A stretch of DNA of 64,000 nucleotides from JAAYDH01 sp964345825 (lineage in GTDB: Bacteria > Bacillota_I > Bacilli_A > RFN20 > CAG-826). This document shows positions 8,186 to 17,715 of this stretch, piece after piece. The translations under genes and the position numbers were made by a program. The notes under the pieces are model-generated. The model saw nothing but the letters and a program-made list of their open reading frames with translations, did not search any database and was not told the DNA's origin. Each line of letters starts with the position of its first letter. The first letter of the stretch is position 1. Where the stretch lies: contig CAYFSI010000001.1 of assembly GCA_964345825.1 (NCBI GenBank), positions 28,738-92,737 on the forward strand, given 5' to 3'.

Positions 8186-8214
8186 TTGAATAACTTGCCA
8201 TAATGTGATATTAT
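8186..8214 (+). promoter_or_regulatory. pcrA-ligA promoter
   Basis: TTGAAT (8186-8191), 17 bases, TATTAT (8209-8214), with TG at 8206-8207 forming an extended -10. Transcription would begin near 8220, about 10 bases before the ATG. Confidence 0.7.
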
Positions 8215-8230
8215 ATTGCAAAGCAATATA
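8212..8230. repeat. Perfect inverted repeat between the pcrA -10 box and start codon
   Basis: TATATTGC (8212-8219), AAA, GCAATATA (8223-8230) is an exact 8-base inverted repeat. It overlaps the end of the -10 box, the predicted transcription start and the A of the pcrA ATG. It could be an operator or a tiny 5' hairpin. No ribosome site separates it from the start. Confidence 0.7.
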
Positions 8231-10446
8231 TGAATATACAATCAGAATTAAACGAAATGCAACTAAAAGCGGTCGAGACGGATTCACAATATGTCCGAAT
8301 CATCGCTGGAGCGGGTTCGGGAAAGACTAGAGTCTTAACTTATCGTATCGCCTTTCTTATCTCGGAATGCAATGTTATGCCTTGGTCGATTTTAGCTATT
8401 ACATTTACCAATAAGGTTGCTAACGAAATGCGACAAAGAGTCATTAAAATGCTTCCTGAGACGAACAATGATTTAACAATAAAAACCTTCCATTCATTTG
8501 CCGCTCAATTCCTAAGAAGAGAAATTGGTGTTTTAGGTTTTCCTAGCACGTTTTCAATATTAGATGAAGAAGACCAAACTAAGCTCATCAAAGATATAGT
8601 TGCAAACATGGGATTTAAGAGGGGAGATAAAATTGTTGGGCGAGCAATTGGATACATCTCTAAAAACAAAATAAAAGAAAAATATCCTGAAGACATAAAA
8701 ATTGACAAGCCTTCTTTTGAGGATGAAAAGACTTGCCACGAAATCTACTCGATTTATGAAGATGAAAAAAATAAAAGTTTCTCTCTCGATTTTGACGATT
8801 TATTGCTGCGGACTAATTTTATCTTGGATAGATATCCTGACATTCGTCAAAAATGGCAAAGAAGATTTAGTCACATTTTAATTGACGAATTCCAGGATAC
8901 GAATGATGTCGAATATCGAATGATCAAACTTTTGAAAAATTCGAGCACCTCTTTATATGTTGTCGGTGATCCAGATCAGACCATCTATACATGGCGAGGA
9001 GCAAATCAAAATATCATCTTGGATTTAATAAAAGAGTTTTCCGATGTTGAAACTATTGTTTTGGAAAGAAACTATCGCAGTACGCAAAAAATACTTGATT
9101 CGGCAAATAAGCTGATTTCTAATAACAAATTAAGAGTGCCAAAAAATCTATACACTCGGTTGGAAAAGGGCGAACCTGTTGTTGTTTTTTCTGGTCCTTC
9201 TTCAAAGGGTGAAGCTGATTATGTGGCTCGTGAAATTCAAAAGCTTGTTAAAGGCGATAAGCGTCGCTATTCTGATATCGTTGTTTTATATCGTTCAAAC
9301 TATGTAACAATGGAATTTGAAGCAGCTTTTGTAAATCGTGGTATTCCCTATAAGATTTATGGTGGACAAAAGTTTTATCAAAGAAGAGAAATAAAAGATG
9401 TTCTCGCTTATTTTAGATTGATAACTAACACTCAAGACAACATTGCTTTTGAAAGAATCATCAATGTTCCCTCAAGAGGAATAGGAGATATAACTGTCTC
9501 GAAAATTAAAGAAGAAGCCACTAGTGCAAATTTATCCCTTTATGATTTTATAAAGAGTGCTGATTTAGATAAAACTGAAGTTCCCGCTAGAGCAGTAATC
9601 AAACTCAAATCAATGATTGAATTAATTGATCTTACACGTGAGAAAATTAATGAAAATGACGAAGTGTTTTCGAAAACCTTAGAAGACATGATTTGGTCTA
9701 CTGGTTATAAAGATTATTTGCTCAAAGAAGATGACGGCGATGAAAGAATTGAAAACATCAAAGCTCTCTTCGCTGACATTCGTCACTATTTGAAATCCAA
9801 TCCTGAATCCACATTTGATGAATATTTACAAAATATCGCTTTATATTCTGCTCAAGATGATGTCATTGATGGGGATTTTGTGACCATGATGACCGCTCAT
9901 ACCGCGAAAGGACTAGAATATCCAATTGTTTTTGTGGTTAGGTTTAATGATGGTGTTTTCCCACATTCTCGCTCAGTTGCTGAATCAGGATATCGAGGGC
10001 TTGAAGAGGAAAGAAGATTGGCCTATGTCGCTATGACAAGAGCAAAAGAGAAGTTATATTTGACATTCTCTGCTGATTATTCATATGTTTTGGGAGGTCG
10101 CTTGTTGCCATCTCAATTCTTAGCGGAATCGGGAAACGATGTAGTTCAAAGCGCCGATACCTATAGCCCCTTTAAATCATCGATTAAACAAAAAGAATAT
10201 CATTTCAATGATGGCCCTAACCTTGATTTTTCTAGTGATGAACCAATCAAACAAGACTTTTCTAAGAAGACTAATAATATTGAAGATTGGGTGGAAGGCG
10301 ACACCGTCATTCATAAAACCTTTGGAATTGGAAAAGTTGTCGACGTTGAAGGTGATGGAATAATCACTGTATTATTTGAAACTCATGGCAAAAAATCATT
10401 AATGGGTAATCACCCATCCATCACTCGAGGAGGACATAAGGCATGA
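8230..10446 (+). CDS. pcrA: PcrA/UvrD-type superfamily 1 DNA helicase
   Basis: The 738-residue helicase shows Walker A AGAGSGKT (26-33), motif Ia, 'ILIDEFQDTN' (motif II, near residue 218), VVGDPDQTIYTWRGA (motif III), RNYRS (IV), TAHTAKGLEYP (V) and EERRLAYVAMTRA (VI). PcrA is a 3'-5' helicase for nucleotide excision repair, plasmid replication and removal of RecA or stalled polymerase. The C-terminal tail (residues about 680-738, DWVEGDTVIHKTFGIGKVV) is the Tudor-like RNA-polymerase-binding domain. It overlaps ligA by 4 bases. The start lacks a Shine-Dalgarno site and sits on a palindrome. Confidence 0.96.
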   Translation: MNIQSELNEMQLKAVETDSQYVRIIAGAGSGKTRVLTYRIAFLISECNVMPWSILAITFTNKVANEMRQRVIKMLPETNNDLTIKTFHSFAAQFLRREIGVLGFPSTFSILDEEDQTKLIKDIVANMGFKRGDKIVGRAIGYISKNKIKEKYPEDIKIDKPSFEDEKTCHEIYSIYEDEKNKSFSLDFDDLLLRTNFILDRYPDIRQKWQRRFSHILIDEFQDTNDVEYRMIKLLKNSSTSLYVVGDPDQTIYTWRGANQNIILDLIKEFSDVETIVLERNYRSTQKILDSANKLISNNKLRVPKNLYTRLEKGEPVVVFSGPSSKGEADYVAREIQKLVKGDKRRYSDIVVLYRSNYVTMEFEAAFVNRGIPYKIYGGQKFYQRREIKDVLAYFRLITNTQDNIAFERIINVPSRGIGDITVSKIKEEATSANLSLYDFIKSADLDKTEVPARAVIKLKSMIELIDLTREKINENDEVFSKTLEDMIWSTGYKDYLLKEDDGDERIENIKALFADIRHYLKSNPESTFDEYLQNIALYSAQDDVIDGDFVTMMTAHTAKGLEYPIVFVVRFNDGVFPHSRSVAESGYRGLEEERRLAYVAMTRAKEKLYLTFSADYSYVLGGRLLPSQFLAESGNDVVQSADTYSPFKSSIKQKEYHFNDGPNLDFSSDEPIKQDFSKKTNNIEDWVEGDTVIHKTFGIGKVVDVEGDGIITVLFETHGKKSLMGNHPSITRGGHKA

Positions 10447-12425
10447 CACAAAAAGAAAGAATCCAAGAAATCACTAATCTCTTAGAAAAATACAATTACG
10501 AATACTATGTTCTAGATAATCCAAGCGTGAGCGATGCTGAGTACGACCGCTTAATGCAGGAATTAATCGCTTTGGAAAAAGCGTATCCTGAACTAGCGAG
10601 TCTCCTTTCCCCAACTCAAAGAGTTGGTGGGATGGTCCAAGAACAATTCAATAAAGTAATACATCAAAGGTCAATGCTCTCTTTAGCCAATGCCTTTAAT
10701 GAAGACGATCTCCGCGATTTCGATCAGAAAGTTCGTGATGTTGTCGGAATAGATAAAGTCACCTATATGACTGAAATGAAAATTGATGGTTTAGGTATGT
10801 CATTGGTTTATAACAAACAATTAATTTACGCCGCTACCCGCGGAGATGGTGTGGAAGGCGAAGACGTCACAGCAAATGTCATCACCATTAAATCGATTCC
10901 CACCCACATTAATCTCGATGGTGATTTCGAAGTTCGCGGTGAAGTGTTTATGCCAAAAAAATCACTTTTTAAACTTAATGAAGAACGTCAAAAGAATAAT
11001 GAGCCCTTGTTTGCTAATGCACGTAACGCAGCCGCAGGCAGTATCCGTCAATTGGATAGCAGCATCGCGGCCACAAGAGGGTTAGATGCTTTCTGGTATT
11101 ACTTTGTTAATGCCAAAGATTTTGGAATCCGCTATCATTCCGAAGCTCTGAACATGGTTAGCAAGCTTGGTTTCAAAACCAATCCGGAACGACGTCTTTG
11201 TCAAGGAATTGATGAAGTCATTGATTACATTAAAGAATACGCTCAAAAAAGGAGCTCATTGGACTATGACATTGATGGTATTGTTATCAAGGTCGATGAT
11301 ATGTCTTTATACAATAAACTTGGTTATACCGCTAAAACTCCACGTTGGGCCATCGCCTATAAATTTCCTCCTGAAGAAGTGATTACGAAATTAACTGATA
11401 TTATCTACACCGTTGGAAGAACAGGAAAAGTAACGCCAAATGCGGTTCTTGAACCAGTCCGAGTGGCGGGAAGTACAGTTCAGAGAGCGACACTCCATAA
11501 TGAAGACTTCATTCTTGAAAAACAATTAATGGTTGGCGACTATGTCGTCTTAAGAAAAGCTGGAGACGTTATTCCCGAAGTGGTTCGCGTTTTGCTTGAG
11601 AAGAGAGACGGAACTCAAACCCCGTACAAAATGATTGAAAATTGCCCGGTTTGTGGCTCTCAATTAGTAAAAAAAGATGCGATGCATTTTTGCGTTAATC
11701 ATTCCTGCGAAGCCCGACAGGTAGAAGGGATTATTCATTTCTCATCTCGTGATGCAATGGATATCGATGGTCTCGGTGAAAAAGTCGCAGAGCAATTCTT
11801 TAATCAAGGTTTTTTACATTATATAAATGACATTTATGATCTTTTCAATCATCGCGATGAAATAATTAATCTTGATGGTTGGCAAGCTAAGTCCATCGAT
11901 AATTTACTTAAAGCCATCGACATTTCAAAAAACAATTCTTTAGAGAAAGTGCTTTTTGGGCTTGGAATCAAGGAAATCGGCGCAAAAATGGCCAAGACTT
12001 TAGCCAAGAAATTTGAATATATTGATAATCTGATTAAAGCCACCGAAGAAGAACTACTTGAGATTCCAGATATTGGTCCAGTTGTTGCTCGTTCTGTTGT
12101 CGATTGGTTCTCTAATGAAAATAACTTACAAATCATAAATTCTCTTAAGGAACATGGTCTCAATTTTGCCTATCGAGCAAGCAGCACTCAAGCGGCAAAT
12201 TCGTTCTTTTCAGGTAAAACTATTGTCTTGACTGGAACCCTCTCTTTTATTGGGCGAAAAGAAGCGACCGAACTGCTGGAAAATCTTGGAGCCAAAGTTA
12301 CCAGTTCAGTCTCAAAAGCTACTGATGTTGTCATCGCTGGAACTGAAGCTGGATCAAAACTAGATAGAGCAAATTCACTAGGAATCACAGTGCTGAGCGA
12401 AGATGAATTCAAAACTTTAATTTAA
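10443..12425 (+). CDS. ligA: NAD+-dependent DNA ligase
   Basis: The 660-residue ligase has the Ia domain (YYVLDNPSVSDAEYDRL, NAD binding), the adenylation lysine K113 in MKIDGLGMSL, RGDGVEGEDVT, the OB domain (YTVGRTGKVTPNA), a four-cysteine zinc site (CPVCGS ... CVNHSCEAR near residues 401-425), helix-hairpin-helix repeats and a C-terminal BRCT domain (GKTIVLTGTLSFIGR onwards). It seals nicks at Okazaki junctions and after repair. Its start overlaps pcrA and the pcrA-ligA pairing is standard in Firmicutes. Length is normal. Confidence 0.97.
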   Translation: MTQKERIQEITNLLEKYNYEYYVLDNPSVSDAEYDRLMQELIALEKAYPELASLLSPTQRVGGMVQEQFNKVIHQRSMLSLANAFNEDDLRDFDQKVRDVVGIDKVTYMTEMKIDGLGMSLVYNKQLIYAATRGDGVEGEDVTANVITIKSIPTHINLDGDFEVRGEVFMPKKSLFKLNEERQKNNEPLFANARNAAAGSIRQLDSSIAATRGLDAFWYYFVNAKDFGIRYHSEALNMVSKLGFKTNPERRLCQGIDEVIDYIKEYAQKRSSLDYDIDGIVIKVDDMSLYNKLGYTAKTPRWAIAYKFPPEEVITKLTDIIYTVGRTGKVTPNAVLEPVRVAGSTVQRATLHNEDFILEKQLMVGDYVVLRKAGDVIPEVVRVLLEKRDGTQTPYKMIENCPVCGSQLVKKDAMHFCVNHSCEARQVEGIIHFSSRDAMDIDGLGEKVAEQFFNQGFLHYINDIYDLFNHRDEIINLDGWQAKSIDNLLKAIDISKNNSLEKVLFGLGIKEIGAKMAKTLAKKFEYIDNLIKATEEELLEIPDIGPVVARSVVDWFSNENNLQIINSLKEHGLNFAYRASSTQAANSFFSGKTIVLTGTLSFIGRKEATELLENLGAKVTSSVSKATDVVIAGTEAGSKLDRANSLGITVLSEDEFKTLI

Positions 12426-12529
12426 TCGTTAAATTGTAATTTTTTACTTTTTTTGCATTACTTTTTTTCATCATGTGTCGAAAATCATTTTTCTTAGATA
12501 AGAAATTGGTAAATAAAAAAATGTCATTA

Positions 12530-12538
12530 TGATACAAT
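12530..12538 (+). promoter_or_regulatory. Extended -10 promoter of gatCAB-galE
   Basis: TGATACAAT (12530-12538) fits TGn followed by TACAAT, located 26 bases before gatC. The -35 region is poor, as is common with extended -10 boxes. A ribosome site AGTAGGA follows. Confidence 0.6.
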
Positions 12539-12564
12539 ACTTCTAATGAAGTAGGATTTTTATT

Positions 12565-12861
12565 ATGAAAAATGTAAACATGCCTTTATTAAAACAAGTG
12601 GCGAATAACCTAATGTTCGATATGAAAGAAAGCGAGTATCTCACTCTACTTGAAGAGTTTGATGTCATCATTCGGCAGATGGAACTAATCTCTGAAATTC
12701 CTGGAATTGACGATGTTTCACCGATGACTTTTCCCTTTGATGTAACAACCGATTATCTAAGGGAAGATATTCCCACGATACCATTGTCTCAAGAAGAAGC
12801 GTTGAAAAATGCCGGTCATGTTGTTGATGGCCAAATACGATTACCAAAGGTGGTGGGCTAA
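12565..12861 (+). CDS. gatC: Glutamyl/aspartyl-tRNA amidotransferase subunit C
   Basis: The 98-residue protein has the GatC order: N-terminal helix (KQVANNLMFDMKESE), second helix (YLTLLEEFDVIIRQMELISEIPGID), then VSPMTFPFDV and the final REDIP ... ALKNAGHVVDGQIRLPKVV. GatC wraps around the GatA/GatB interface and stabilises the complex. gatA starts one base after its stop. Length is normal. Confidence 0.93.
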   Translation: MKNVNMPLLKQVANNLMFDMKESEYLTLLEEFDVIIRQMELISEIPGIDDVSPMTFPFDVTTDYLREDIPTIPLSQEEALKNAGHVVDGQIRLPKVVG

Positions 12862-12862
12862 T

Positions 12863-14323
12863 ATGGATTTTTTGTCTCTTGATATTGTGAGTCTCCATCA
12901 GGTTATTTTAGAAGGAAAGATAACTCCTTTAGAGTTAGTTAAGCAATCTTTAAAGAAAGCAAAAAATGATCAAAACAACGCTTTTGAATATATTTGTGAG
13001 AAGGAAGCTCTCGAAGCAGCAACTCATTTAGATCCCAGCAAGAAGAACAATCTTTTATGGGGAATTCCTTATGCATTGAAAGACAACTTTTCAACGAAAG
13101 ATATTCCAACATGTGCTTCTTCCAACATACTAAAGGGCTATGTTCCAATTTTTTCTAGCGAGGTTTACCTTCGCTTATCAGAACAGGGCGCAATTCTAAT
13201 TGGAAAGTCCACTCTTGATGAACTCGCCATGGGTGGAACAGGAATGACCGGTCACAAAGGTTTGACTTTTAATCCTTGGGATCCTTCCCATAAACATATG
13301 GTTGGTGGTTCAAGCTGCGGTTCGGCTGCCGCTGTGGCTTCCGGTATTGTTCCATTTGCCATTGGTTCCGATACCGGCGATAGTGTGCGCAAACCAGCCA
13401 GCTATGCTGCTCTTGTTGGAATGAAACCGACATGGGGTCGAATCTCACGGTTTGGTTTATTTCCCTTTGCTCCTTCTCTTGACCACGTAGCTTTTTTTAC
13501 GAGAAATGTCACTGACTCTGCCATCGTTTTGGAAGCTCTATCGGGACGAGATGAAAAAGATAGTTCATCCTCCAGTGTCAAAGTAGAAAAATACTCCCAC
13601 TTGATTAATGGACAATTAAAAGGCAAAAAATTTGCGGTTATCAAAGAAATATATGACTCAATTAGCAACCAAAACATTCTTGCTACATTTAACGAAAATC
13701 TTGAAACTTTGAAACAACAAGGTGTGAAAATCGAATTCGTATCAATGGACTTAAAACTCTGCAAAGCAATATATCCTACATATATCGTTATTTCTTGTTC
13801 CGAAGCGACGAGCAATAACGCCAATCTTGATGGCATTAAATTTGGCCCAAGATTCGATGGAAAAGATTACGAAGAAGTAATGACAAAGGCCAGAACAGAA
13901 GGCTTTTGTGAAATGATTAAACGACGTTTTGTAATTGGCAGTTATTCTCTTTTTAAAGAGAACCAAGCCGAAGTGTTTTTGCGAGCCCAAAAAGTTCGAA
14001 GACTTATTGTTAATGCGGTTAATAGTATTTTGACTAATTGCGATGCTATTTATCTGCCAGCCGCCCCAACTACTGCTCCTTTATTCCAAGGTGAAAAAGG
14101 CGACAAATTATCAAATAAGTATCTTATTTCTGATAACCATCTTGCTTTAGGCAATTTTGCTGGTTTGCCATCAATTGTTTTGCCTCTTGGTTTTGATAAA
14201 GGTTTGCCTTTTGGAGTAAATCTTACATGTAAGAAATTTGCGGAAGCGGAAGTACTTTCTCTCGCAAAGGGAATTGAAAATATCACCAATTTAAAAGATT
14301 TAGTCGCCAAGGAGGGAAAATAA
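12863..14323 (+). CDS. gatA: Glutamyl/aspartyl-tRNA amidotransferase subunit A (amidase)
   Basis: The start is placed at ATG 12863, directly after gatC with AGGTGGTG upstream; an in-frame ATG at 12809 lies inside gatC. The 486-residue amidase-signature protein has the catalytic lysine in ALKDNFSTKD (near residue 73), the cis-serine in VGGSSCGSA and the nucleophile S174 in GSDTGDSVRKPAS. The usual sequence is GSDTGGS, so the residue before the nucleophile is Asp, not Gly. GatA hydrolyses glutamine and passes ammonia to GatB. I recall Asp here in mycoplasma GatA, so the change is probably lineage-wide, not damage. Confidence 0.94.
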   Translation: MDFLSLDIVSLHQVILEGKITPLELVKQSLKKAKNDQNNAFEYICEKEALEAATHLDPSKKNNLLWGIPYALKDNFSTKDIPTCASSNILKGYVPIFSSEVYLRLSEQGAILIGKSTLDELAMGGTGMTGHKGLTFNPWDPSHKHMVGGSSCGSAAAVASGIVPFAIGSDTGDSVRKPASYAALVGMKPTWGRISRFGLFPFAPSLDHVAFFTRNVTDSAIVLEALSGRDEKDSSSSSVKVEKYSHLINGQLKGKKFAVIKEIYDSISNQNILATFNENLETLKQQGVKIEFVSMDLKLCKAIYPTYIVISCSEATSNNANLDGIKFGPRFDGKDYEEVMTKARTEGFCEMIKRRFVIGSYSLFKENQAEVFLRAQKVRRLIVNAVNSILTNCDAIYLPAAPTTAPLFQGEKGDKLSNKYLISDNHLALGNFAGLPSIVLPLGFDKGLPFGVNLTCKKFAEAEVLSLAKGIENITNLKDLVAKEGK

Positions 14324-14324
14324 G

Positions 14325-15749
14325 ATGAACTTTGAAGCTGTTATTGGACTCGAAATACATGTCGAGATGAACACGAAGAGCAAGATGTTCTCTGATGCCC
14401 CAATTTGCTATGGTAAGCTCCCCAATAGTCTTACTGTCCCTCTTGATTTTGCTTTCCCCGGAACAATGCCAGTTGTTAATAAACAAGCAGTAATTAACGC
14501 TATTCGTATATGCAATACTTTACACATGACTATCGATAGAGAACTTTGGTTTGATCGTAAAAACTATTTCTACAGCGACCTTCCAAAGGGTTACCAAATT
14601 ACTCAACAGCAAAGACCAATTGGTTCTAATGGAACCTTGGAAATTAATACTTCCCTAGGAAAAAAGATTATCAGTATCGAGAGACTTCATCTCGAGGAAG
14701 ATACTTGCAAACAACTTCACTCTTGGGATTGCACGTTGTTAGACTATAACCGTGCCGGTATCCCCTTAGTGGAGATTGTTTCTCGCCCCGATCTACGAAG
14801 TGGAGAAGAAGCGAGACAATATGTCGAAAAAATTCGTTCTATCGTTTCCTTTTTGGATGTCAGTAATGGCAAGATGGAAGAAGGATCGCTTCGCTGCGAT
14901 GTTAATATTTCGCTTCGCCCTATTGGAAGTCAAAAACTTGGTACCAAAGTCGAAATCAAAAATCTCAATAGCTTTGCCAATATTGAAAAAGCGGTTGATT
15001 ATGAGATAAAAAGACAAGAAAAGGTTCTACTAAGCGGCGAAGCTGTCACGCAAGAAACGCGACGTTTTGATGAAGGTTTAAAACAAACTGTCCTGATGAG
15101 ACTTAAAACTGATTCTGTCGATTATAAGTATTTTGTTGAACCAAATATTCCTCCCATCAAACTAAGCGAAGAGTTTGTTGAAAACGCGATTGCGACTTCT
15201 CCTGAATTAGCAGAAATAAAATTAGCGCGGTATCAAGATTTAGGTCTCAATGATTACGATTCACAAATGCTCATTTCTAACAAAAAAACATGCGCCTATT
15301 TTGATGAAGCGATTAAATCTGGAGCTAGCGCTAAATTAATAGCGAACTGGATTATTGTTGATGTTCAAGCCATCCTTAACAAAGAAATGATTGATATCGA
15401 TCAATTTAAAGTTTCTCCTCAAAATCTTGGAAAACTTGTTTTGATGATTGAAAAGCAACAAGTCTCCAACAAACAAGGGCGTGAAATTTTCCAAAAATTA
15501 ATGGAAAAAGATGAAGACCCAGAAGTCATCAGAAAAGCTTTAGGTATCGATTTAATTAGCGATGGTGAAATGATTAACCAAGCAGTCAAACAAATTATTG
15601 ACGACAACCCCCAAGCAGTCATCGACTACCAAAATGGTAAGGATCGAGCGGTGGGCTTCTTAGTTGGTCAGGTGATGAAAAAAATGGCGGGAAAAGCAAA
15701 TCCTGCTCTTGTAAATAAACTTGTCTCAGAAGAACTTAAGAGGAGATAA
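14325..15749 (+). CDS. gatB: Glutamyl/aspartyl-tRNA amidotransferase subunit B
   Basis: The 474-residue protein begins FEAVIGLEIHVEMNTKSKMFS, the GatB signature. YFYSDLPKGYQITQ, HLEEDTCK, DYNRAGIPLVEIVS, and GKMEEGSLRCDVN follow; the metal and phosphorylation site residues (His, Glu, Cys of LEEDTCK) are intact. The C-terminal YqeY-like tail ends in KANPALVNKLVSEEL. It phosphorylates and transamidates misacylated Glu-tRNA-Gln. It starts one base after the gatA stop with GGAGG upstream. The 2-base gap to galE suggests one transcript. Confidence 0.96.
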   Translation: MNFEAVIGLEIHVEMNTKSKMFSDAPICYGKLPNSLTVPLDFAFPGTMPVVNKQAVINAIRICNTLHMTIDRELWFDRKNYFYSDLPKGYQITQQQRPIGSNGTLEINTSLGKKIISIERLHLEEDTCKQLHSWDCTLLDYNRAGIPLVEIVSRPDLRSGEEARQYVEKIRSIVSFLDVSNGKMEEGSLRCDVNISLRPIGSQKLGTKVEIKNLNSFANIEKAVDYEIKRQEKVLLSGEAVTQETRRFDEGLKQTVLMRLKTDSVDYKYFVEPNIPPIKLSEEFVENAIATSPELAEIKLARYQDLGLNDYDSQMLISNKKTCAYFDEAIKSGASAKLIANWIIVDVQAILNKEMIDIDQFKVSPQNLGKLVLMIEKQQVSNKQGREIFQKLMEKDEDPEVIRKALGIDLISDGEMINQAVKQIIDDNPQAVIDYQNGKDRAVGFLVGQVMKKMAGKANPALVNKLVSEELKRR

Positions 15750-15751
15750 AT

Positions 15752-16765
15752 ATGGCTGTTTTAGTTACTGGCGGAACTGGTTATATCGGTTCCCACACTG
15801 TCGTAGAATTATTAGACCATAATTTCGACGTTGTTATTGTCGATAATTACGCTAATTCGAAACCTGAAGTTTTGAACAGAATTTTTAAAATAACCGGCAA
15901 AAAGCCAAGATTTTATGAAATTGATGTGAGAGATGAAGAGAAAATGAGAAGTTTATTCTCTCAAGAAAAGATTACCGATATCATCCATTTTGCAGGTCTA
16001 AAAAGTGTTGCAGAATCAGTCCAAAAACCTGATTTATATTTCTCAAACAACGTTGGAGGAAGCAAAGTATTGCTACGTTTGATGGATGAATTTGAGATTA
16101 ATAATATAGTCTTTTCATCTAGCGCGACTGTCTATGGTACGCCCAATCACGTTCCATTAAAAGAAAGCGATAAAGTCGGAGGTTGTACCAATCCTTATGG
16201 TCAAAATAAACTTGATATTGAATTCCTTTTAAAAGATTATGCTGCCAGCCATGCGCAAGCTAATATAGCGATTCTTCGTTATTTTAATCCTATTGGGGCA
16301 CACTCCTCAGGATTAATTGGCGAAGATCCAAATGGAATACCAAACAACCTAATGCCATACATTACCCAAGTAGCGATTGGGAAACGCGCTTTATTAAACA
16401 TCTATGGTAATGATTACCGCACTGTTGATGGAACGGGTGTTCGTGATTATATCCATGTTTCCGATTTAGCTAGAGGTCATTTATTTGCTTTAAGAAAACT
16501 CGCCAAGAAACCTGGACTAGTCATATTTAACTTAGGAACTGGTCGTGGCACTAGCGTTTTTGAATTAGTGCACGCTTTTGAAAAAGCTAATGGAGTAAAA
16601 ATCCCCTATCAAGTTGTTTCTCGCCGACCGGGTGATGTTGATGAAAACTATGCTGATTGCTCAAAAGCCTTCAAAGAGATGGGGTTCAAAACTGAATTAG
16701 ATATCGTTGAAGCTTGCCGCGATTCTTGGAATTGGCAAAAGAAAAATCCAAATGGTTATAATTAG
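15752..16765 (+). CDS. galE: UDP-glucose 4-epimerase
   Basis: An extended short-chain dehydrogenase of 337 residues. GGTGYIGSH (residues 7-15) binds NAD, FSSSATVYG (121-129) supplies the catalytic serine region, and Y149-x3-K153 in NPYGQNKLD is the active site. It interconverts UDP-glucose and UDP-galactose for glycolipid or surface polysaccharide synthesis; no other galactose gene is adjacent. GAGGAGATAAAT precedes the start. Length is normal. It is unusual in following gatB so closely. Confidence 0.95.
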   Translation: MAVLVTGGTGYIGSHTVVELLDHNFDVVIVDNYANSKPEVLNRIFKITGKKPRFYEIDVRDEEKMRSLFSQEKITDIIHFAGLKSVAESVQKPDLYFSNNVGGSKVLLRLMDEFEINNIVFSSSATVYGTPNHVPLKESDKVGGCTNPYGQNKLDIEFLLKDYAASHAQANIAILRYFNPIGAHSSGLIGEDPNGIPNNLMPYITQVAIGKRALLNIYGNDYRTVDGTGVRDYIHVSDLARGHLFALRKLAKKPGLVIFNLGTGRGTSVFELVHAFEKANGVKIPYQVVSRRPGDVDENYADCSKAFKEMGFKTELDIVEACRDSWNWQKKNPNGYN

Positions 16766-16782
16766 TGGGAGGTTACTTCACT

Positions 16783-17685
16783 ATGAAAAAAAGATACGAG
16801 ATTTCGCTCCAAGATGGTCAAAAACTATTTGGTCTTCAATGGTTAATTGATCAACCAATTGGCAATGTCTTGATTATGGAAGGAATGGAAGAGCATTCTT
16901 CCCGTTACGATGAGTTCGCCACTTATTTAAACTTGCAAGGCTTTAATGTTTTCTGCCTTGATACTTTTGGACAAGGTGAAAATGTCAAAGAAGATCTCTC
17001 TAATCGTGGTGTTTGGCCAGTCGATGGTTTCAAAAAACAAGTCGATGCCGAAAATGATGTTGTCGTTAAACTTAATGAGAGCGGATTGCCTACCTATATA
17101 TTTGCCCATAGCATGGGTTCGTTCATGGCCCAATCATTCATTCAAAGGTACCCAAACCAAGTTAAAAAAGTGGTGCTATGTGGGGCTGGTGGCAAAAACG
17201 CTGCTGTCCATTTTGGATATTTTCTTGCCAAAATTATCACAACAAATAAGAAAAGAAATGAAAAAGCCAAACTTCTAAATTCTTTAATGTTTGGCGGGTT
17301 CAATAAGCATATTTCCAATCCTAAAACCGCTTACGATTGGCTTTCTCACAACGAAGACAACGTCAAAAGATACAACGCCGATCCACTCAGCGGATTTGGA
17401 CCAAACAACGGGTTTTGTTTAGAATTCCTAAAAGGAATGAAATCTTTATTTAAAACATCTGGTCTAAAAAATGTCAATCCTTCCATTAAATTATTTATTA
17501 TTTCTGGAGAAGAAGATCCGGTCACTAATTATTCAAAATCTTTAACGCAATTAAAAAGCATGTATGCTTCTTTTAATATCAATGATGTTCAAACCAAAGT
17601 CTATCCTCATCTTCGCCATGAAATTCTTAATGAAGACAATCGTGCAGAAGTGTATCAAGATGTTGCTAATTTTTTGAAAGCGTAA
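16783..17685 (+). CDS. Alpha/beta hydrolase, serine aminopeptidase S33/monoacylglycerol lipase type
   Basis: The start is set at ATG 16783, 9 bases after GGGAGGT; an in-frame GTG at 16765 would lie upstream of that ribosome site. The 300-residue protein has the oxyanion strand LIMEGMEEHSSRY near residue 31, nucleophile S110 in FAHSMGSFM, an Asp in ISGEEDPVTN and a His in PHLRHEIL, so the triad is complete. Such enzymes hydrolyse monoacylglycerols or lysophospholipids. It is the last gene of the gatCAB-galE transcript and precedes tRNA-Arg. Confidence 0.85.
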   Translation: MKKRYEISLQDGQKLFGLQWLIDQPIGNVLIMEGMEEHSSRYDEFATYLNLQGFNVFCLDTFGQGENVKEDLSNRGVWPVDGFKKQVDAENDVVVKLNESGLPTYIFAHSMGSFMAQSFIQRYPNQVKKVVLCGAGGKNAAVHFGYFLAKIITTNKKRNEKAKLLNSLMFGGFNKHISNPKTAYDWLSHNEDNVKRYNADPLSGFGPNNGFCLEFLKGMKSLFKTSGLKNVNPSIKLFIISGEEDPVTNYSKSLTQLKSMYASFNINDVQTKVYPHLRHEILNEDNRAEVYQDVANFLKA

Positions 17686-17715
17686 TACACTCTTGCAGTT
17701 AGCCTCTTTGCCAAT

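Noticed and set aside
12809..12862. An upstream in-frame start for gatA inside gatC
   Set aside because: It overlaps gatC without a ribosome site. ATG 12863 follows AGGTGGTG and gives the normal N-terminus.
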